This document shows positions 1-9,448 of a stretch of DNA of 64,000 nucleotides, one piece after another (position 1 is the stretch's first letter; the number at the start of each line of letters is the position of its first letter). Under the pieces are notes generated by a model. The model was not told the origin of the DNA. It did no database searches and saw only the letters and a program-made list of their open reading frames with translations. A program made the position numbers and the translations under genes. Source of the DNA: Gammaproteobacteria bacterium (GTDB lineage: Bacteria; Pseudomonadota; Gammaproteobacteria; Eutrophobiales; Eutrophobiaceae); NCBI GenBank assembly GCA_028819495.1, contig JAPPLI010000086.1:1-64000 (forward strand). Reading direction: 5' to 3'.

Positions 1-2
1 GC

Positions 3-119
3 ACCATGTACCTCATGGCCCTGCTGCTGGCCATCGCGCTGGTCAGCAATGCCCTCATGCGCCCGGTGCACCCCAAACACCACATGACGGAAGAGGAACT
101 GAGGGTCGGACCAGTATAA
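3..119 (+). CDS. C-terminal end of an MFS transporter (OFA-like), truncated by window start
   Basis: Open frame from the window edge: TMYLMALLLAIALVSNALMRPVHPKHHMTEEELRVGPV*; hydrophobic last helix and short polar tail. Confidence 0.45.
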   Translation, partial: TMYLMALLLAIALVSNALMRPVHPKHHMTEEELRVGPV

Positions 120-166
120 GACTCTAAAAACAAGACCCCTAAGGCCAAGTCTGTATAAGCCTGTAA

Positions 167-1531
167 ATGATTAGCGGCGTGAACGATAATACCGGAAGAG
201 ACTGGCGGGAAGCGCTGGCGGTTTACAGTAAGCCGCGCGTCATTGCCATGAGTTTTCTCGGGTTTTCCGCCGGATTGCCGTTCCTGCTGGTATTTTCCAC
301 CTTGTCTGCGTGGTTGCGCGATTCCGGGCTGGCCTTGTCCACTATCGGCTTTTTCAGTTGGATAGGCATTACCTACTCGATCAAGGTGTTCTGGGCGCCG
401 GTTGTGGACCGGACGCCGATTTTTCTCCTGACCGGGCGGCTGGGCAAGAGGCGTTCCTGGATGCTGTCGGCCCAGCTCCTGATTGCCCTGGGCCTGGCCG
501 GGATGGCCATGAGCGACCCGCAGGCGCACCTGCAGCAGATCGCGATCTTCGCGCTGCTGGTGGCATTCGGTTCCGCCACCCAGGATATCACTATCGACGC
601 TTACCGCATCGAGGCGGTGGACCGGTTGCTGCAGGGGGCGATGGCGGCCAGCTACGTGTTCGGCTACCGCGTGGCGCTGCTGGTCGCCGGCGCCGGCGCG
701 TTCTACATCGCCGCGGCGCAAAGCTGGCAGTACGCGTATTTCACCATGGCCTGCCTGATGGGTATAGGCGTGGTAACCACCTTGATCATCGCGGAACCGG
801 CCCACCCTGTCTCCGATGCTGCCGGGGAGCTGGAAAGTGAAGTAGGGCGGAAGATGGGAGTGAAAGAGGGAGCACGTATGTTCGACAGGCTGACCGCCTG
901 GTTCGCGAGCGCCGTGGTCAGTCCCTTCGTCGAGTTCTTCCGCAGGAACGGGTTGCTGGCCCTGGTGATCCTGTTGCTGATCGGGACGTTCCGGCTCAGC
1001 GATATCACCATGGGCGTGATGGCCAACCCGTTTTACCTGGACCTGGGGTTCAGCAAGATCGAGATCGCCAACATCACCAAGATATTCGGGTTCTTCATGA
1101 CCATCCTCGGCGCCGGCCTGGGCGGAATTTTCGTCCTGCGCTACGGGATCTACAAACCGCTGCTGGTGGGCGCCATACTGGTGCCCGTCACCAACCTGTT
1201 CTTTGTCTGTCTGGCAATGAGCGATCCCGACACGGTCAGCCTGGCCGTTGTGATCAGTATGGACAACCTGAGCGGCGGTTTCGCCACCTCGGCCTTCATC
1301 GCCTACCTTTCCAGCCTGACCAATACCACGTACACCGCCACCCAGTATGCCTTGTTCTCATCACTGATGACCCTGCCGGCAAAGATCATAGGCGGTTTTT
1401 CCGGCATCGTGGTCGAGGCCGCCGGCTATGCCTGGTTCTTCCTGTACGCCGGAGTACTGGGCGCTCCGGCGTTATTGCTGATCATTTACCTGATGAGGAA
1501 ACCGCTTTTATCCGCAGATGACGCAGATTAA
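167..1531 (+). CDS. MFS transporter, AmpG/PAT-like
   Basis: 454 aa, multi-TM, N-terminal VIAMSFLGFSAGLPFLLVFSTLSAWLRDSG typical of AmpG-like permeases. Confidence 0.85.
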   Translation: MISGVNDNTGRDWREALAVYSKPRVIAMSFLGFSAGLPFLLVFSTLSAWLRDSGLALSTIGFFSWIGITYSIKVFWAPVVDRTPIFLLTGRLGKRRSWMLSAQLLIALGLAGMAMSDPQAHLQQIAIFALLVAFGSATQDITIDAYRIEAVDRLLQGAMAASYVFGYRVALLVAGAGAFYIAAAQSWQYAYFTMACLMGIGVVTTLIIAEPAHPVSDAAGELESEVGRKMGVKEGARMFDRLTAWFASAVVSPFVEFFRRNGLLALVILLLIGTFRLSDITMGVMANPFYLDLGFSKIEIANITKIFGFFMTILGAGLGGIFVLRYGIYKPLLVGAILVPVTNLFFVCLAMSDPDTVSLAVVISMDNLSGGFATSAFIAYLSSLTNTTYTATQYALFSSLMTLPAKIIGGFSGIVVEAAGYAWFFLYAGVLGAPALLLIIYLMRKPLLSADDAD

Positions 1532-1632
1532 CGCAGATTAAGTTATATAAAATAAATTTGCTCCTATGCTCGTCATGCCGGGCTTGACCCGGCATCTGCG
1601 GATAAATCCTCTGCGTCATCTGCGGATAATCA
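1509..1632. repeat. Hairpin repeat ATCCGCAGATGACGCAGATTA ... CTGCGTCATCTGCGGAT
   Basis: Inverted arms read directly; the same arms recur at 40907-40991. Confidence 0.85.
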
Positions 1633-1648
1633 TGGTATTTTATGTCCC

Positions 1649-2821
1649 ATGACTGCCCTGCATGAGATCGAATTTTCACTGTTCCTGATTTTTACCGGCG
1701 CCGCGATCCTGGCGACCCTGGCCTTGTATGCGCGCCAGGCGGTGATCGTTGCCTATATCGTGCTCGGCGTCATCCTGGGGCCCTGGGGCCTGGGCCTGGT
1801 CGATGATCCTGAACTGATAGCCGACATATCGCATATCGGCATCGTGTTCCTGCTCTACCTGCTCGGGCTGGACCTGTTCCCCCAGGAATTGTGGAAGATG
1901 CTGGGTGAGGCAATGTGGGTCACGTTGCTGAGTTCGCTCCTGTTTTTTGTCGCGGGTTTCGCCATTGCCCTGGGTTTCAGCTACCCGGTAGCCGAGGCGG
2001 TGCTGATCGGTTCCATCATGATGTTCTCCAGCACCATCATCGGCGTGAAGCTGTTGCCCACCACCGCGTTGCACCACCGCCATACGGGACAGATGATCAT
2101 CAGTGTCCTGTTAATCCAGGACCTGATCGCGATCATCATTCTGCTGATGCTGCAGGGATACGGAAAAAACGACCAGTTGCTGCTCGACATCACCATGCAG
2201 ATACTTACGCTGCCGTTGTTGATACTTATCTCCTGGTTCTTCGAGCGCTACGTCATCGTCAGGCTGATCCAGCGCTTCGACAAGATCCACGAATACATCT
2301 TCCTGCTGGCCATCGCCTGGTGCCTGGCCATCGCCGAGGTGTCCGTGATGCTGGGTCTGTCCCGCGAGATCGGCGCGTTCATCGCCGGCATCACCCTGGC
2401 GGCCAGCCCCATCGCCCTGTTCATCACCATGAAGCTGAAACCCCTCCGTGATTTCTTCCTGGTGCTGTTCTTCTTCTCCCTGGGCGCCAGTTTCAACCTG
2501 GACATCATCTCGCAAATCATCCTGCCCGCGACCGCGCTCGCGGTCTGCGCCCTGGTCATCAAACCGTTCATCTTTGAGAAGCTGTTTGTCAAGGCCCACG
2601 AAAAACGGGCTATTTCCAGGGAAGTGGGCTTCCGGCTGGGGCAGATCAGCGAGTTTTCCTTCCTGATCGCGGTGCTGGCGGCCGAGGCGCGCTTCATTGA
2701 GCAGAACACCTCGTACATGATCCAGTTGGCGACATTGATCACCTTTGTCATCTCCTCCGGGATTGTCGTCATGAATTTCCGGACGCCGATTGCAACCTCG
2801 GACCGCCTGCGCCGGGATTGA
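1649..2821 (+). CDS. Cation:proton antiporter, CPA2/Kef-like membrane domain
   Basis: 390 aa, polytopic, Kef-type motifs (LLFLLGLDLFP-like, FSSTIIGVKLL, LGLSREIGAFIAG). Confidence 0.85.
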   Translation: MTALHEIEFSLFLIFTGAAILATLALYARQAVIVAYIVLGVILGPWGLGLVDDPELIADISHIGIVFLLYLLGLDLFPQELWKMLGEAMWVTLLSSLLFFVAGFAIALGFSYPVAEAVLIGSIMMFSSTIIGVKLLPTTALHHRHTGQMIISVLLIQDLIAIIILLMLQGYGKNDQLLLDITMQILTLPLLILISWFFERYVIVRLIQRFDKIHEYIFLLAIAWCLAIAEVSVMLGLSREIGAFIAGITLAASPIALFITMKLKPLRDFFLVLFFFSLGASFNLDIISQIILPATALAVCALVIKPFIFEKLFVKAHEKRAISREVGFRLGQISEFSFLIAVLAAEARFIEQNTSYMIQLATLITFVISSGIVVMNFRTPIATSDRLRRD

Positions 2822-2847
2822 TCGGGCGGCAGTTCCTGCTAAATTCC

Positions 2848-2914
2848 GGGGTCAGAGTAAAATCGCCGAGAACGTTGGTAACAGCAGGACCGGTGGTGAT
2901 TTTACTCTGACCCC
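2848..2914. repeat. GGGGTCAGAGTAA inverted-repeat element, with extended outer arms 2828-2943
   Basis: ggggtcagagtaaaatc...gattttactctgacccc. Confidence 0.9.
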
Positions 2915-3014
2915 ACCCATCTGACCGAGGTTAGCGGGAACCGCTGGTTATCGCACAAACCGGTGTAACCGTTATAATGGCGGGCAATCCCTGTACAACG
3001 AAGGAAAATCAATA

Positions 3015-3614
3015 ATGTTCGAAAAGAAAGCGATTACCTCAGTCCCTGTCAATGACCTTATTGCCAGGCGCTGGAGCGGCGTGTCGTATGATCCCACCCG
3101 CCCGGTGGAAGCGGAAAAACTCACCGCCTGTGTCGAGGCGGCCAGGTGGGCCCTGTCCTGTTACGGCGCCCAGCCCTGGAACTTCATCATCTGTGATCGG
3201 TCCAGGGACGAGGCGGCCTGGAATACTGCCCTGGAATGCCTGGTGGAGGGGAATCGCGGCTGGGCGCGGAATGCGCCCGTGCTGATTCTGGCGGTTGCAG
3301 TGGAGCGCTTCAAGCATAACGGCGAGCCGAACCGGTGGGCGCAGTACGATACCGGCGCCGCCGCCATCAGTTTATGCCTGCAGGCCACCGACCTGGGCCT
3401 CATGGCGCACCAGATGGGAGGTTTCGACGCAGACAAGTCCATACAGACGTTCGGCATTGCAGACGATCACACGCCCATGGCCATGATAGCGATCGGCTAT
3501 CAAACGGCGCGGGAGGATGTTCCTGAGGAACGGCAGGAGAGGGAGTTCGCCCCGAGAAAGCGCAATCCGGTCAGTGAGCACTTCTTTTTCGGTAAATGGG
3601 GAGCAGGTAATTAA
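3015..3614 (+). CDS. Nitroreductase family protein
   Basis: 199 aa; RRWSGVSYDPTRPV, ARWALSCYGAQPWNF and MAMIAIGYQTA nitroreductase-like segments. Confidence 0.85.
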   Translation: MFEKKAITSVPVNDLIARRWSGVSYDPTRPVEAEKLTACVEAARWALSCYGAQPWNFIICDRSRDEAAWNTALECLVEGNRGWARNAPVLILAVAVERFKHNGEPNRWAQYDTGAAAISLCLQATDLGLMAHQMGGFDADKSIQTFGIADDHTPMAMIAIGYQTAREDVPEERQEREFAPRKRNPVSEHFFFGKWGAGN

Positions 3615-3680
3615 CATGGATGGACAGGATAGACAGGATTAGTTCATTCAATATCCTGTAAATCCTGTGCATCAATGTTA
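3611..3680. repeat. TTAACATGGATGGACAGGATAGACAGGATT ... AATCCTGTGCATCAATGTTAA hairpin repeat
   Basis: Inverted arms; related copies at 4982-5092 and 27095-27122. Confidence 0.8.
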
Positions 3681-4985
3681 AGCCATCATAACCGCCTGCT
3701 GGGGCTGGCGGGCCCGTTAATCCTGTCCAACCTGACGGTTGCCCTGCAGGGAATGGTCGATACGGCAGTCGTCGGCCACCTGGATACACCCGCCTACATC
3801 GGCGCAGTGGCAGTGGCCGGCGTGATTTTCAGCTTCCTGTACTGGGGCCTGGGCTTTCTGCGCATGGGCACCGTGGGCATCGTCGCCCAGCTCGAGGGAG
3901 ATGAAAACCCTGATCGGATCAGGTCGGCGCTGCTGCACAGTTGCTTTCTGGCAATCTTCCTGGCCCTGGGCATCCTGGTACTCCAGACCCCTGTCGTTAC
4001 CATTGGACTGAACCTTGTCGGCGGCACCCCGGACGTCAGGAGTAATGCCGAGGTTTACTTCTACTGGGCGGTCTGGGGCGCGCCTGCCGTATTGCTGAAC
4101 ATGACCTGTATCGGTTGGTTGCTGGGCATGCAGAATGCCCGGGCCACGTTTTACGTCACCGTGCTGATCGGTGTTATGAATATTGTCCTCGATTTTGTCT
4201 TTGTCTTCGGCCTGCACCTGGACGTGCGCGGCGTGGCCCTGGCTTCCGTCATAGCCCAGTTCTGCGGCAGCATACTTGCCGCCCTGTTCATCCATGGCGA
4301 ACTGAAACGGCATCCAGGCCGCTGGCGCAAGGCGGTCATCCTGGACAGGCAGGACTTTACCGCCTTGCTGTTACTGAACCAGAATATCTTCATCAGGACC
4401 ATGTGCCTGATCTTCGCATTCGCGTTTTTTACCAGGCAGGGGGCGAACCAGGGAGAACTGGTACTGGCGGCGAATGCCATCCTGTTGAACTTCATGTTGC
4501 TGGTAGCCCTGGGGCTGGACGGTTTCGCCCAGGCCGCCGAGGCGCTGGTCGGCAGGTCCGTGGGCACAAGAGACCGTGAGCAGTTGCGCGGGGCCGTCAG
4601 GGCGACAATGGCCTGGGGTGGCGGCGTTGCGTTGCTGTATTCCCTGCTGTTCATCGGCGCCGGTAATGGGCTGGTGAACCTGATGACGGACATTGAGACC
4701 GTCCGGGAAACCGCTTACCTGTTCCTGCCCTGGATGATCGCCGCACCGGTCATATCCGTCTGGTGCTTCCTGCTGGACGGTATATTCATCGGCGCCACCC
4801 GGGGCAGGGAACTCAGGAACGCCATGCTGTTTTCGACCTTCATCGTCTATCTTCCCTGCTGGTACCTGTTGCAGGGCCTCGGCAACCACGGTTTATGGCT
4901 GGCCCTGATGGCGTTTTTCATTGCGCGCGCGTTGAGCCTGCTCTGGTATTATCGCGCGGCTTCGAACTGGATTGATCAGAATTAA
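3675..4985 (+). CDS. MATE family efflux transporter (DinF-like)
   Basis: 436 aa, 12 TM; RLLGLAGPLILSNLTVALQGMVDTAVVGHL. Confidence 0.9.
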   Translation: MLSHHNRLLGLAGPLILSNLTVALQGMVDTAVVGHLDTPAYIGAVAVAGVIFSFLYWGLGFLRMGTVGIVAQLEGDENPDRIRSALLHSCFLAIFLALGILVLQTPVVTIGLNLVGGTPDVRSNAEVYFYWAVWGAPAVLLNMTCIGWLLGMQNARATFYVTVLIGVMNIVLDFVFVFGLHLDVRGVALASVIAQFCGSILAALFIHGELKRHPGRWRKAVILDRQDFTALLLLNQNIFIRTMCLIFAFAFFTRQGANQGELVLAANAILLNFMLLVALGLDGFAQAAEALVGRSVGTRDREQLRGAVRATMAWGGGVALLYSLLFIGAGNGLVNLMTDIETVRETAYLFLPWMIAAPVISVWCFLLDGIFIGATRGRELRNAMLFSTFIVYLPCWYLLQGLGNHGLWLALMAFFIARALSLLWYYRAASNWIDQN

Positions 4986-5092
4986 CATGGATGTACAGGA
5001 TAGACAGGATTTATTGTTGTGTTTCAACCGTTCTTACGCTGTTGCAGGCATCTGGCATTATTTATCCTGTATATCCTGTGCATCCATGTTAG
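4982..5092. repeat. TTAACATGGATGTACAGGATAGACAGGATT ... TATCCTGTGCATCCATGTTAG repeat, second copy
   Basis: Same arms as 3611-3680. Confidence 0.8.
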
Positions 5093-5125
5093 TTTATACT
5101 GTCCTTTTTTGCATCCATGTAAGAC

Positions 5126-5644
5126 GTGTCCGACATAGAATTCAAGCCGTTGAACATCGCCGTGCTGGTCGTCTCCGATTCGCGCACGGAAAAGACCGAC
5201 AAGTCCGGAAAACTCCTGGTGCGCAGGTTGGAGGAGTCGGGTCACCGCCTGCATGAAAAGGCCATCGTGCCGGATGATATTTACCTGATCCGTGCAGCGG
5301 TTGCGCGCTGGTGCGCCAATACGGAAGTGGATGCGATCCTGGCCACGGGAGGCACCGGTGTGACCGGCCGGGACGGCACGCCTGAGGCTGTTTCCGTCCT
5401 GTTCGACAAGGAGATCGAGGGCTTCGGCGAACTGTTCCGTTACCTGTCCTACCAGGAGATAGGCACGTCGTCATTGCAGTCGCGCGCCCTTGCCGGGGTG
5501 GCCGGCGGCACCTATGTTTTCTGCCTGCCGGGTTCATCGGGCGCCTGCGCCACTGCCTGGGACAGCATTATCTCGCACCAGCTTGACTTCCGTACCCGGC
5601 CCTGCAACCTGGTTGAACTGATGCCGAGACTGAAGGAGGGTTAA
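5126..5644 (+). CDS. moaB: Molybdenum cofactor biosynthesis protein B (GTG start)
   Basis: ILATGGTGVTGRDGTPEA and FCLPGSSGACATAWD motifs. Confidence 0.92.
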   Translation: MSDIEFKPLNIAVLVVSDSRTEKTDKSGKLLVRRLEESGHRLHEKAIVPDDIYLIRAAVARWCANTEVDAILATGGTGVTGRDGTPEAVSVLFDKEIEGFGELFRYLSYQEIGTSSLQSRALAGVAGGTYVFCLPGSSGACATAWDSIISHQLDFRTRPCNLVELMPRLKEG

Positions 5645-5649
5645 GAGGA

Positions 5650-6627
5650 ATGTTGCCGAGTCGTTATCCAGCCGTGCTCTTGATGGCTTGCGTATTCGCC
5701 GTATCCCCTGCCTGGGCAGCGGTTTCCTTCACGTTGAAAAATTCCGCTGATTCGATGGTAGGCGCAATGGAGAAAATCAGCGCCAGGCACGAAGACACGC
5801 TTCCCGACATAGCCAGGGCCAACGGACTGGGCTTCAGGGAGATCAAGCTGGCCAATCCCGGCGTAGACACCTGGTTGCCCGGTCAGGGCACTGAAATCAT
5901 GCTGCCGACCCGGTATGTTTTGCCGGGTACTCCCAGAGTGGGCATCGTGCTGAATATACCGGAGATGCGCCTTTACTACTATCCTCCGCAGCATACCGGC
6001 CAGGCACCGGAAGTGATCACCCATCCAATCGGGGTCGGCCGCCAGGGCTGGGCGACGCCGTACCTGGATACCCGGATTATCCAGAAGAAGACACGGCCTT
6101 CCTGGTATCCGCCGGAATCTATCCGCAAGGAACATGCGGAAATGGGTGATCCGCTACCGAAACGGGTGCCCCCGGGACCGAAAAACCCCCTGGGCAACTA
6201 TATGATGAGGCTGGGAATGCCCGAGTATATTATTCATGGCACGAACAAACCGTTCGGTATAGGCATGCGCGTCAGCCACGGCTGTATCCGCCTGTATCCT
6301 GAAGACATCAAGAGCCTGTACCAGCAGGTCACGCTGAATACTCCGGTGCGCATCGTCAACCAGCCTTACAAGGTAGGCCGGTTAGAAGATAAAATCTACC
6401 TGGAAGCCCATCCCTATCTGGAAGAGGACACGGAACAGTTCGAAGGGAACCTGACCAGCGTAGTGGAAATGCTGATAGACATCACCGGCGAAAGGGGATA
6501 CCAGGTGGACTGGGGTCTGGTGAAAACGGTAATTGCCGAAAGCAACGGCATACCGGTCGAAATCGGGATGGTTATCGCAGAAGATCCGGAAGGCCCGGAG
6601 AAACAGGAAATAGTGTCAGTGCAGTGA
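5650..6627 (+). CDS. L,D-transpeptidase (YkuD domain, LysM-like N-terminus)
   Basis: Signal peptide; IIHGTNKPFGIGMRVSHGCIRLYPEDI catalytic HGT...SHGCIRL motif. Confidence 0.93.
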   Translation: MLPSRYPAVLLMACVFAVSPAWAAVSFTLKNSADSMVGAMEKISARHEDTLPDIARANGLGFREIKLANPGVDTWLPGQGTEIMLPTRYVLPGTPRVGIVLNIPEMRLYYYPPQHTGQAPEVITHPIGVGRQGWATPYLDTRIIQKKTRPSWYPPESIRKEHAEMGDPLPKRVPPGPKNPLGNYMMRLGMPEYIIHGTNKPFGIGMRVSHGCIRLYPEDIKSLYQQVTLNTPVRIVNQPYKVGRLEDKIYLEAHPYLEEDTEQFEGNLTSVVEMLIDITGERGYQVDWGLVKTVIAESNGIPVEIGMVIAEDPEGPEKQEIVSVQ

Positions 6628-6703
6628 CGCGACCTACACCTTCCGGTGCGCTGTCATGTTACAACGCACCGGACGGAATGTAGTCGTTCAATCAGTCAAG
6701 CCG

Positions 6704-7006
6704 TTACTTCTGCATCGCTTTTTCGAACATGCGATCCAGCTTGCTGGTGTTTTCGTTGCAACAGGCCATCGCAGCATCGGCTGCAGACTGGGCGGCACTT
6801 GCCGCATCCATTGCCTGGTTGGCTGCTGCTGCGGCGCTGTTCGCTGCTCCTGCTGCGCTGTCCGCGGCAGAGGCCGCACTGTTCGCTGCGGATTGAGCAC
6901 TTTCTGCAATTGCCCTGACCTCGTTAAGTTGCTCAACCGTTGCGCAACCTCCCAGTACCATCAGTACAGCCGCAAGAAATGTTACTTTGACTAAGGTTCT
7001 CTTCAT
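6704..7006 (-). CDS. Lpp/OprI-like alanine-zipper lipoprotein
   Basis: Signal peptide with lipobox VLGGC followed by Ala/Ser-rich heptads. Confidence 0.8.
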   Translation of the reverse strand: MKRTLVKVTFLAAVLMVLGGCATVEQLNEVRAIAESAQSAANSAASAADSAAGAANSAAAAANQAMDAASAAQSAADAAMACCNENTSKLDRMFEKAMQK

Positions 7007-7191
7007 GTTTTACTCTCCAGTTTGCCCGGTTACAGTGGTTTTAAGCGATTCTGCCAATAATGACGCATTTTTCAAATATAATCAATCCACAAATTAAAAC
7101 CCTGCTGTTTCATGCGCAGGATAACACAAAATACAAGATATTGTAGTAAATTATCGACGATAATACAAGCAGTAGAGAGAATCCGGATTCT

Positions 7192-7557
7192 TCAACGGCC
7201 CATCCTGCCGGGCGGCATCCGGTAACGCTGCTCATGGTGGTTGTTGATGAACTGGAGCAGGGACTGTTCCAGCCCGGTCACCTGGTTCGCGTCGCAATAA
7301 TCATCCAGCCAGGTCATGATCTGGTCCAGGTTCATATCCCTGGAAATACTGTAGGTTTCCGCAGCCACGGCATTGTACGCGGTCAGGTATCCCATGACAT
7401 ATTCCCTGTAGGCCTGGTCCATGCCCCCGGCGCGTTCTTTCAGGTAGCGGAAACAGGACTTCTGGCCTTTCCCCCATATTGCATAATTGCCTGACTGGTC
7501 CGCAGCCGGGACCTGCAGCGACAGGCCGATGATTAATATACTGATGATAATCCTCAT
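7192..7557 (-). CDS. Small secreted hypothetical protein (Rap1a/Tai-like fold possible)
   Basis: Signal peptide MRIIISILIIGLSLQVPAAD; two Cys; YVMGYLTAYN motif. Confidence 0.5.
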   Translation of the reverse strand: MRIIISILIIGLSLQVPAADQSGNYAIWGKGQKSCFRYLKERAGGMDQAYREYVMGYLTAYNAVAAETYSISRDMNLDQIMTWLDDYCDANQVTGLEQSLLQFINNHHEQRYRMPPGRMGR

Positions 7558-7587
7558 GAACGTTCCTCGCGGATACCTGGATATGCC

Positions 7588-7628
7588 GGGGTCAGAGTAA
7601 GAAATTCGTCAGACATTACTCTGACCCC
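7588..7628. repeat. GGGGTCAGAGTAA inverted-repeat element
   Basis: ggggtcagagtaagaaattcgtcagacattactctgacccc. Confidence 0.9.
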
Positions 7629-7639
7629 ATGTATCTTAT

Positions 7640-8212
7640 CTATTGATTATGGAAGGGCATCTTCCGGCCGGAAAACTGGGTCTTCAGGAATTCCATTTGG
7701 TCGGCCAGTATTTTCCTGTTCGACAGCGCAAGATACTCGGCCCAGTTGGGCACGTACGGCACCGCCAGCAGCGGCATTTTTGCCTCTTCCGGAGTCCTGT
7801 TGCCCTTGCGGGTATTGCACGAACGGCAGGCGGTGACCACGTTGGACCAGCGATCCCTGCCCCCGCGGGACATCGGTGTGACGTGGTCCCGGGTCAACTT
7901 GTTGTCCCTGGGGTGGGCGCCGCAATACATGCAGATGTGCGCATCACGCAGAAACAGCTCGCGATTGGTCAACGGCGGGACGCTCCGGTAAATATGCTTG
8001 TGACTCCTCGAACGTTTGACGGCGATGATGGAATTGATCGATATGGAGGATCGCAAGCCACTGTGCCTCGAGGTGCCGCCATAGAACGTGAAGGTTTCGT
8101 CGCCCGCGGTCCAGCCCACCATATCCCGGCAGTACAGGCTTACCGCGTCCTGCCAGGGAACCCAGGTGACCGGTGTTCCGGATATATCCAGTCGTAAGAT
8201 AAGCGGTGTCAT
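7640..8212 (-). CDS. HNH endonuclease family protein
   Basis: CMYCGAHPRDNKLTRDHVTPMSRGGRDRWSNVVTACRSCNTRKGNRT: HNH with CxxC pairs. Confidence 0.9.
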   Translation of the reverse strand: MTPLILRLDISGTPVTWVPWQDAVSLYCRDMVGWTAGDETFTFYGGTSRHSGLRSSISINSIIAVKRSRSHKHIYRSVPPLTNRELFLRDAHICMYCGAHPRDNKLTRDHVTPMSRGGRDRWSNVVTACRSCNTRKGNRTPEEAKMPLLAVPYVPNWAEYLALSNRKILADQMEFLKTQFSGRKMPFHNQ

Positions 8213-8350
8213 GTGTTAATCTGATAATCCGGTGCCGGATCCCGTCCCTGGAGGTCCGGCGGGTTGCCGTAATTTCCGTGTGGAATACTAATAAACGAAA
8301 ATTACCAGAATATTAAGATATTACAAGCGATTTTGTGTGAGATAGTTAAG

Positions 8351-9145
8351 ATGAAGGCAATACAAGAGCTGATCGGCATAATGGCGGCGCTGCGCGACCC
8401 GGTAACGGGATGCCCCTGGGACAGGCAGCAGACGATGGAAACCATCATTCCGTATACACTGGAAGAAATTTACGAACTGGTCGATGCCATAGAGCGTAAC
8501 AGCACGGAAGACATCAGGGACGAACTGGGTGATTTGCTGTTCCATATCATCTTCTATTCGCACATGGCGGCCGAAGCCGGCAGTTTCGAATTTACTGACG
8601 TGGTGAGCGGCGTCTGCGAGAAACTGGTCCGCAGGCATCCCCATGTTTTCGCCGGGCAGCGGGTTGACACGGTGGAGGAGGTGAAGCGTAACTGGGGAAA
8701 GATGAAACGGGAGGAAAACAGCGGGGATTACCTGGGCGATATCGCCAGGACCTTGCCGGCGCTGCAGCGGGCGGAGAAACTGCAGAAACGCGCGGCGCGG
8801 GCAGGTTTCGACTGGGACAACCCTGCGCCGGTACTGGCCAAGGTGGAAGAGGAGATCAACGAACTGAAACAGGGTATGGCCGGGTCGGAAGAGCGCTCCC
8901 GCCTGCAATCGGAACTGGGCGACGTGTTGTTTGCAACGGTCAATCTCGCCAGGCACCTGCAGGTCAACCCCGAAACGGCGTTGCGCGAGGCAAACAACAG
9001 GTTTGAGCAGCGCTTCCGTTTTATTCAGACAAAACTTGAAGAAGCAGGGGAAGACCTGGAAAGCGCCTCGCTGGAGCGAATGGACGAATTATGGGAGGAG
9101 GCGAAAATAAAATTCCATAATTCAGAGGCTGACAGGTTGGGATAG
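8351..9145 (+). CDS. mazG: Nucleoside triphosphate pyrophosphohydrolase
   Basis: LRDPVTGCPWDRQQTMETIIPYTLEEIYELVDAI; EELGDLLF-type repeats; ATG at 8351 preferred over track start 8333. Confidence 0.92.
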   Translation: MKAIQELIGIMAALRDPVTGCPWDRQQTMETIIPYTLEEIYELVDAIERNSTEDIRDELGDLLFHIIFYSHMAAEAGSFEFTDVVSGVCEKLVRRHPHVFAGQRVDTVEEVKRNWGKMKREENSGDYLGDIARTLPALQRAEKLQKRAARAGFDWDNPAPVLAKVEEEINELKQGMAGSEERSRLQSELGDVLFATVNLARHLQVNPETALREANNRFEQRFRFIQTKLEEAGEDLESASLERMDELWEEAKIKFHNSEADRLG

Positions 9146-9311
9146 TATTTTCAAGACACGCTGTGAATACGTCCATGTACGTTCATTGCGCCCATCCCTG
9201 GGCGCAACCCTTCGGGCGGCTGGCGCCGTGCAAATCGTCTGTCCTGACGATTTGTCCCTTCCAGCCATCCATGGCTTCCAGAGGGTCTTGAAAATACTAT
9301 CCCAACCTGTC
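9131..9311. repeat. Long hairpin repeat with perfect 27-nt arms (GACAGGTTGGGATAGTATTTTCAAGAC)
   Basis: gacaggttgggatagtattttcaagac ... gtcttgaaaatactatcccaacctgtc; related copy at 10355-10463. Confidence 0.92.
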
Positions 9312-9355
9312 CGGTAGATATCTACATGTATCCGATTCGTCATTTCCGAATTAAA

Positions 9356-9383
9356 GGGGTCAGAGTAAGTTTACTCTGACCCC
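9356..9383. repeat. Minimal GGGGTCAGAGTAA inverted-repeat element
   Basis: ggggtcagagtaagtttactctgacccc. Confidence 0.9.
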
Positions 9384-9448
9384 ATCTACCCGATCCGCCA
9401 TTCCCGCGCACGCGGAAATCCAGTCATACAACAGTCGCTTGCGACACC

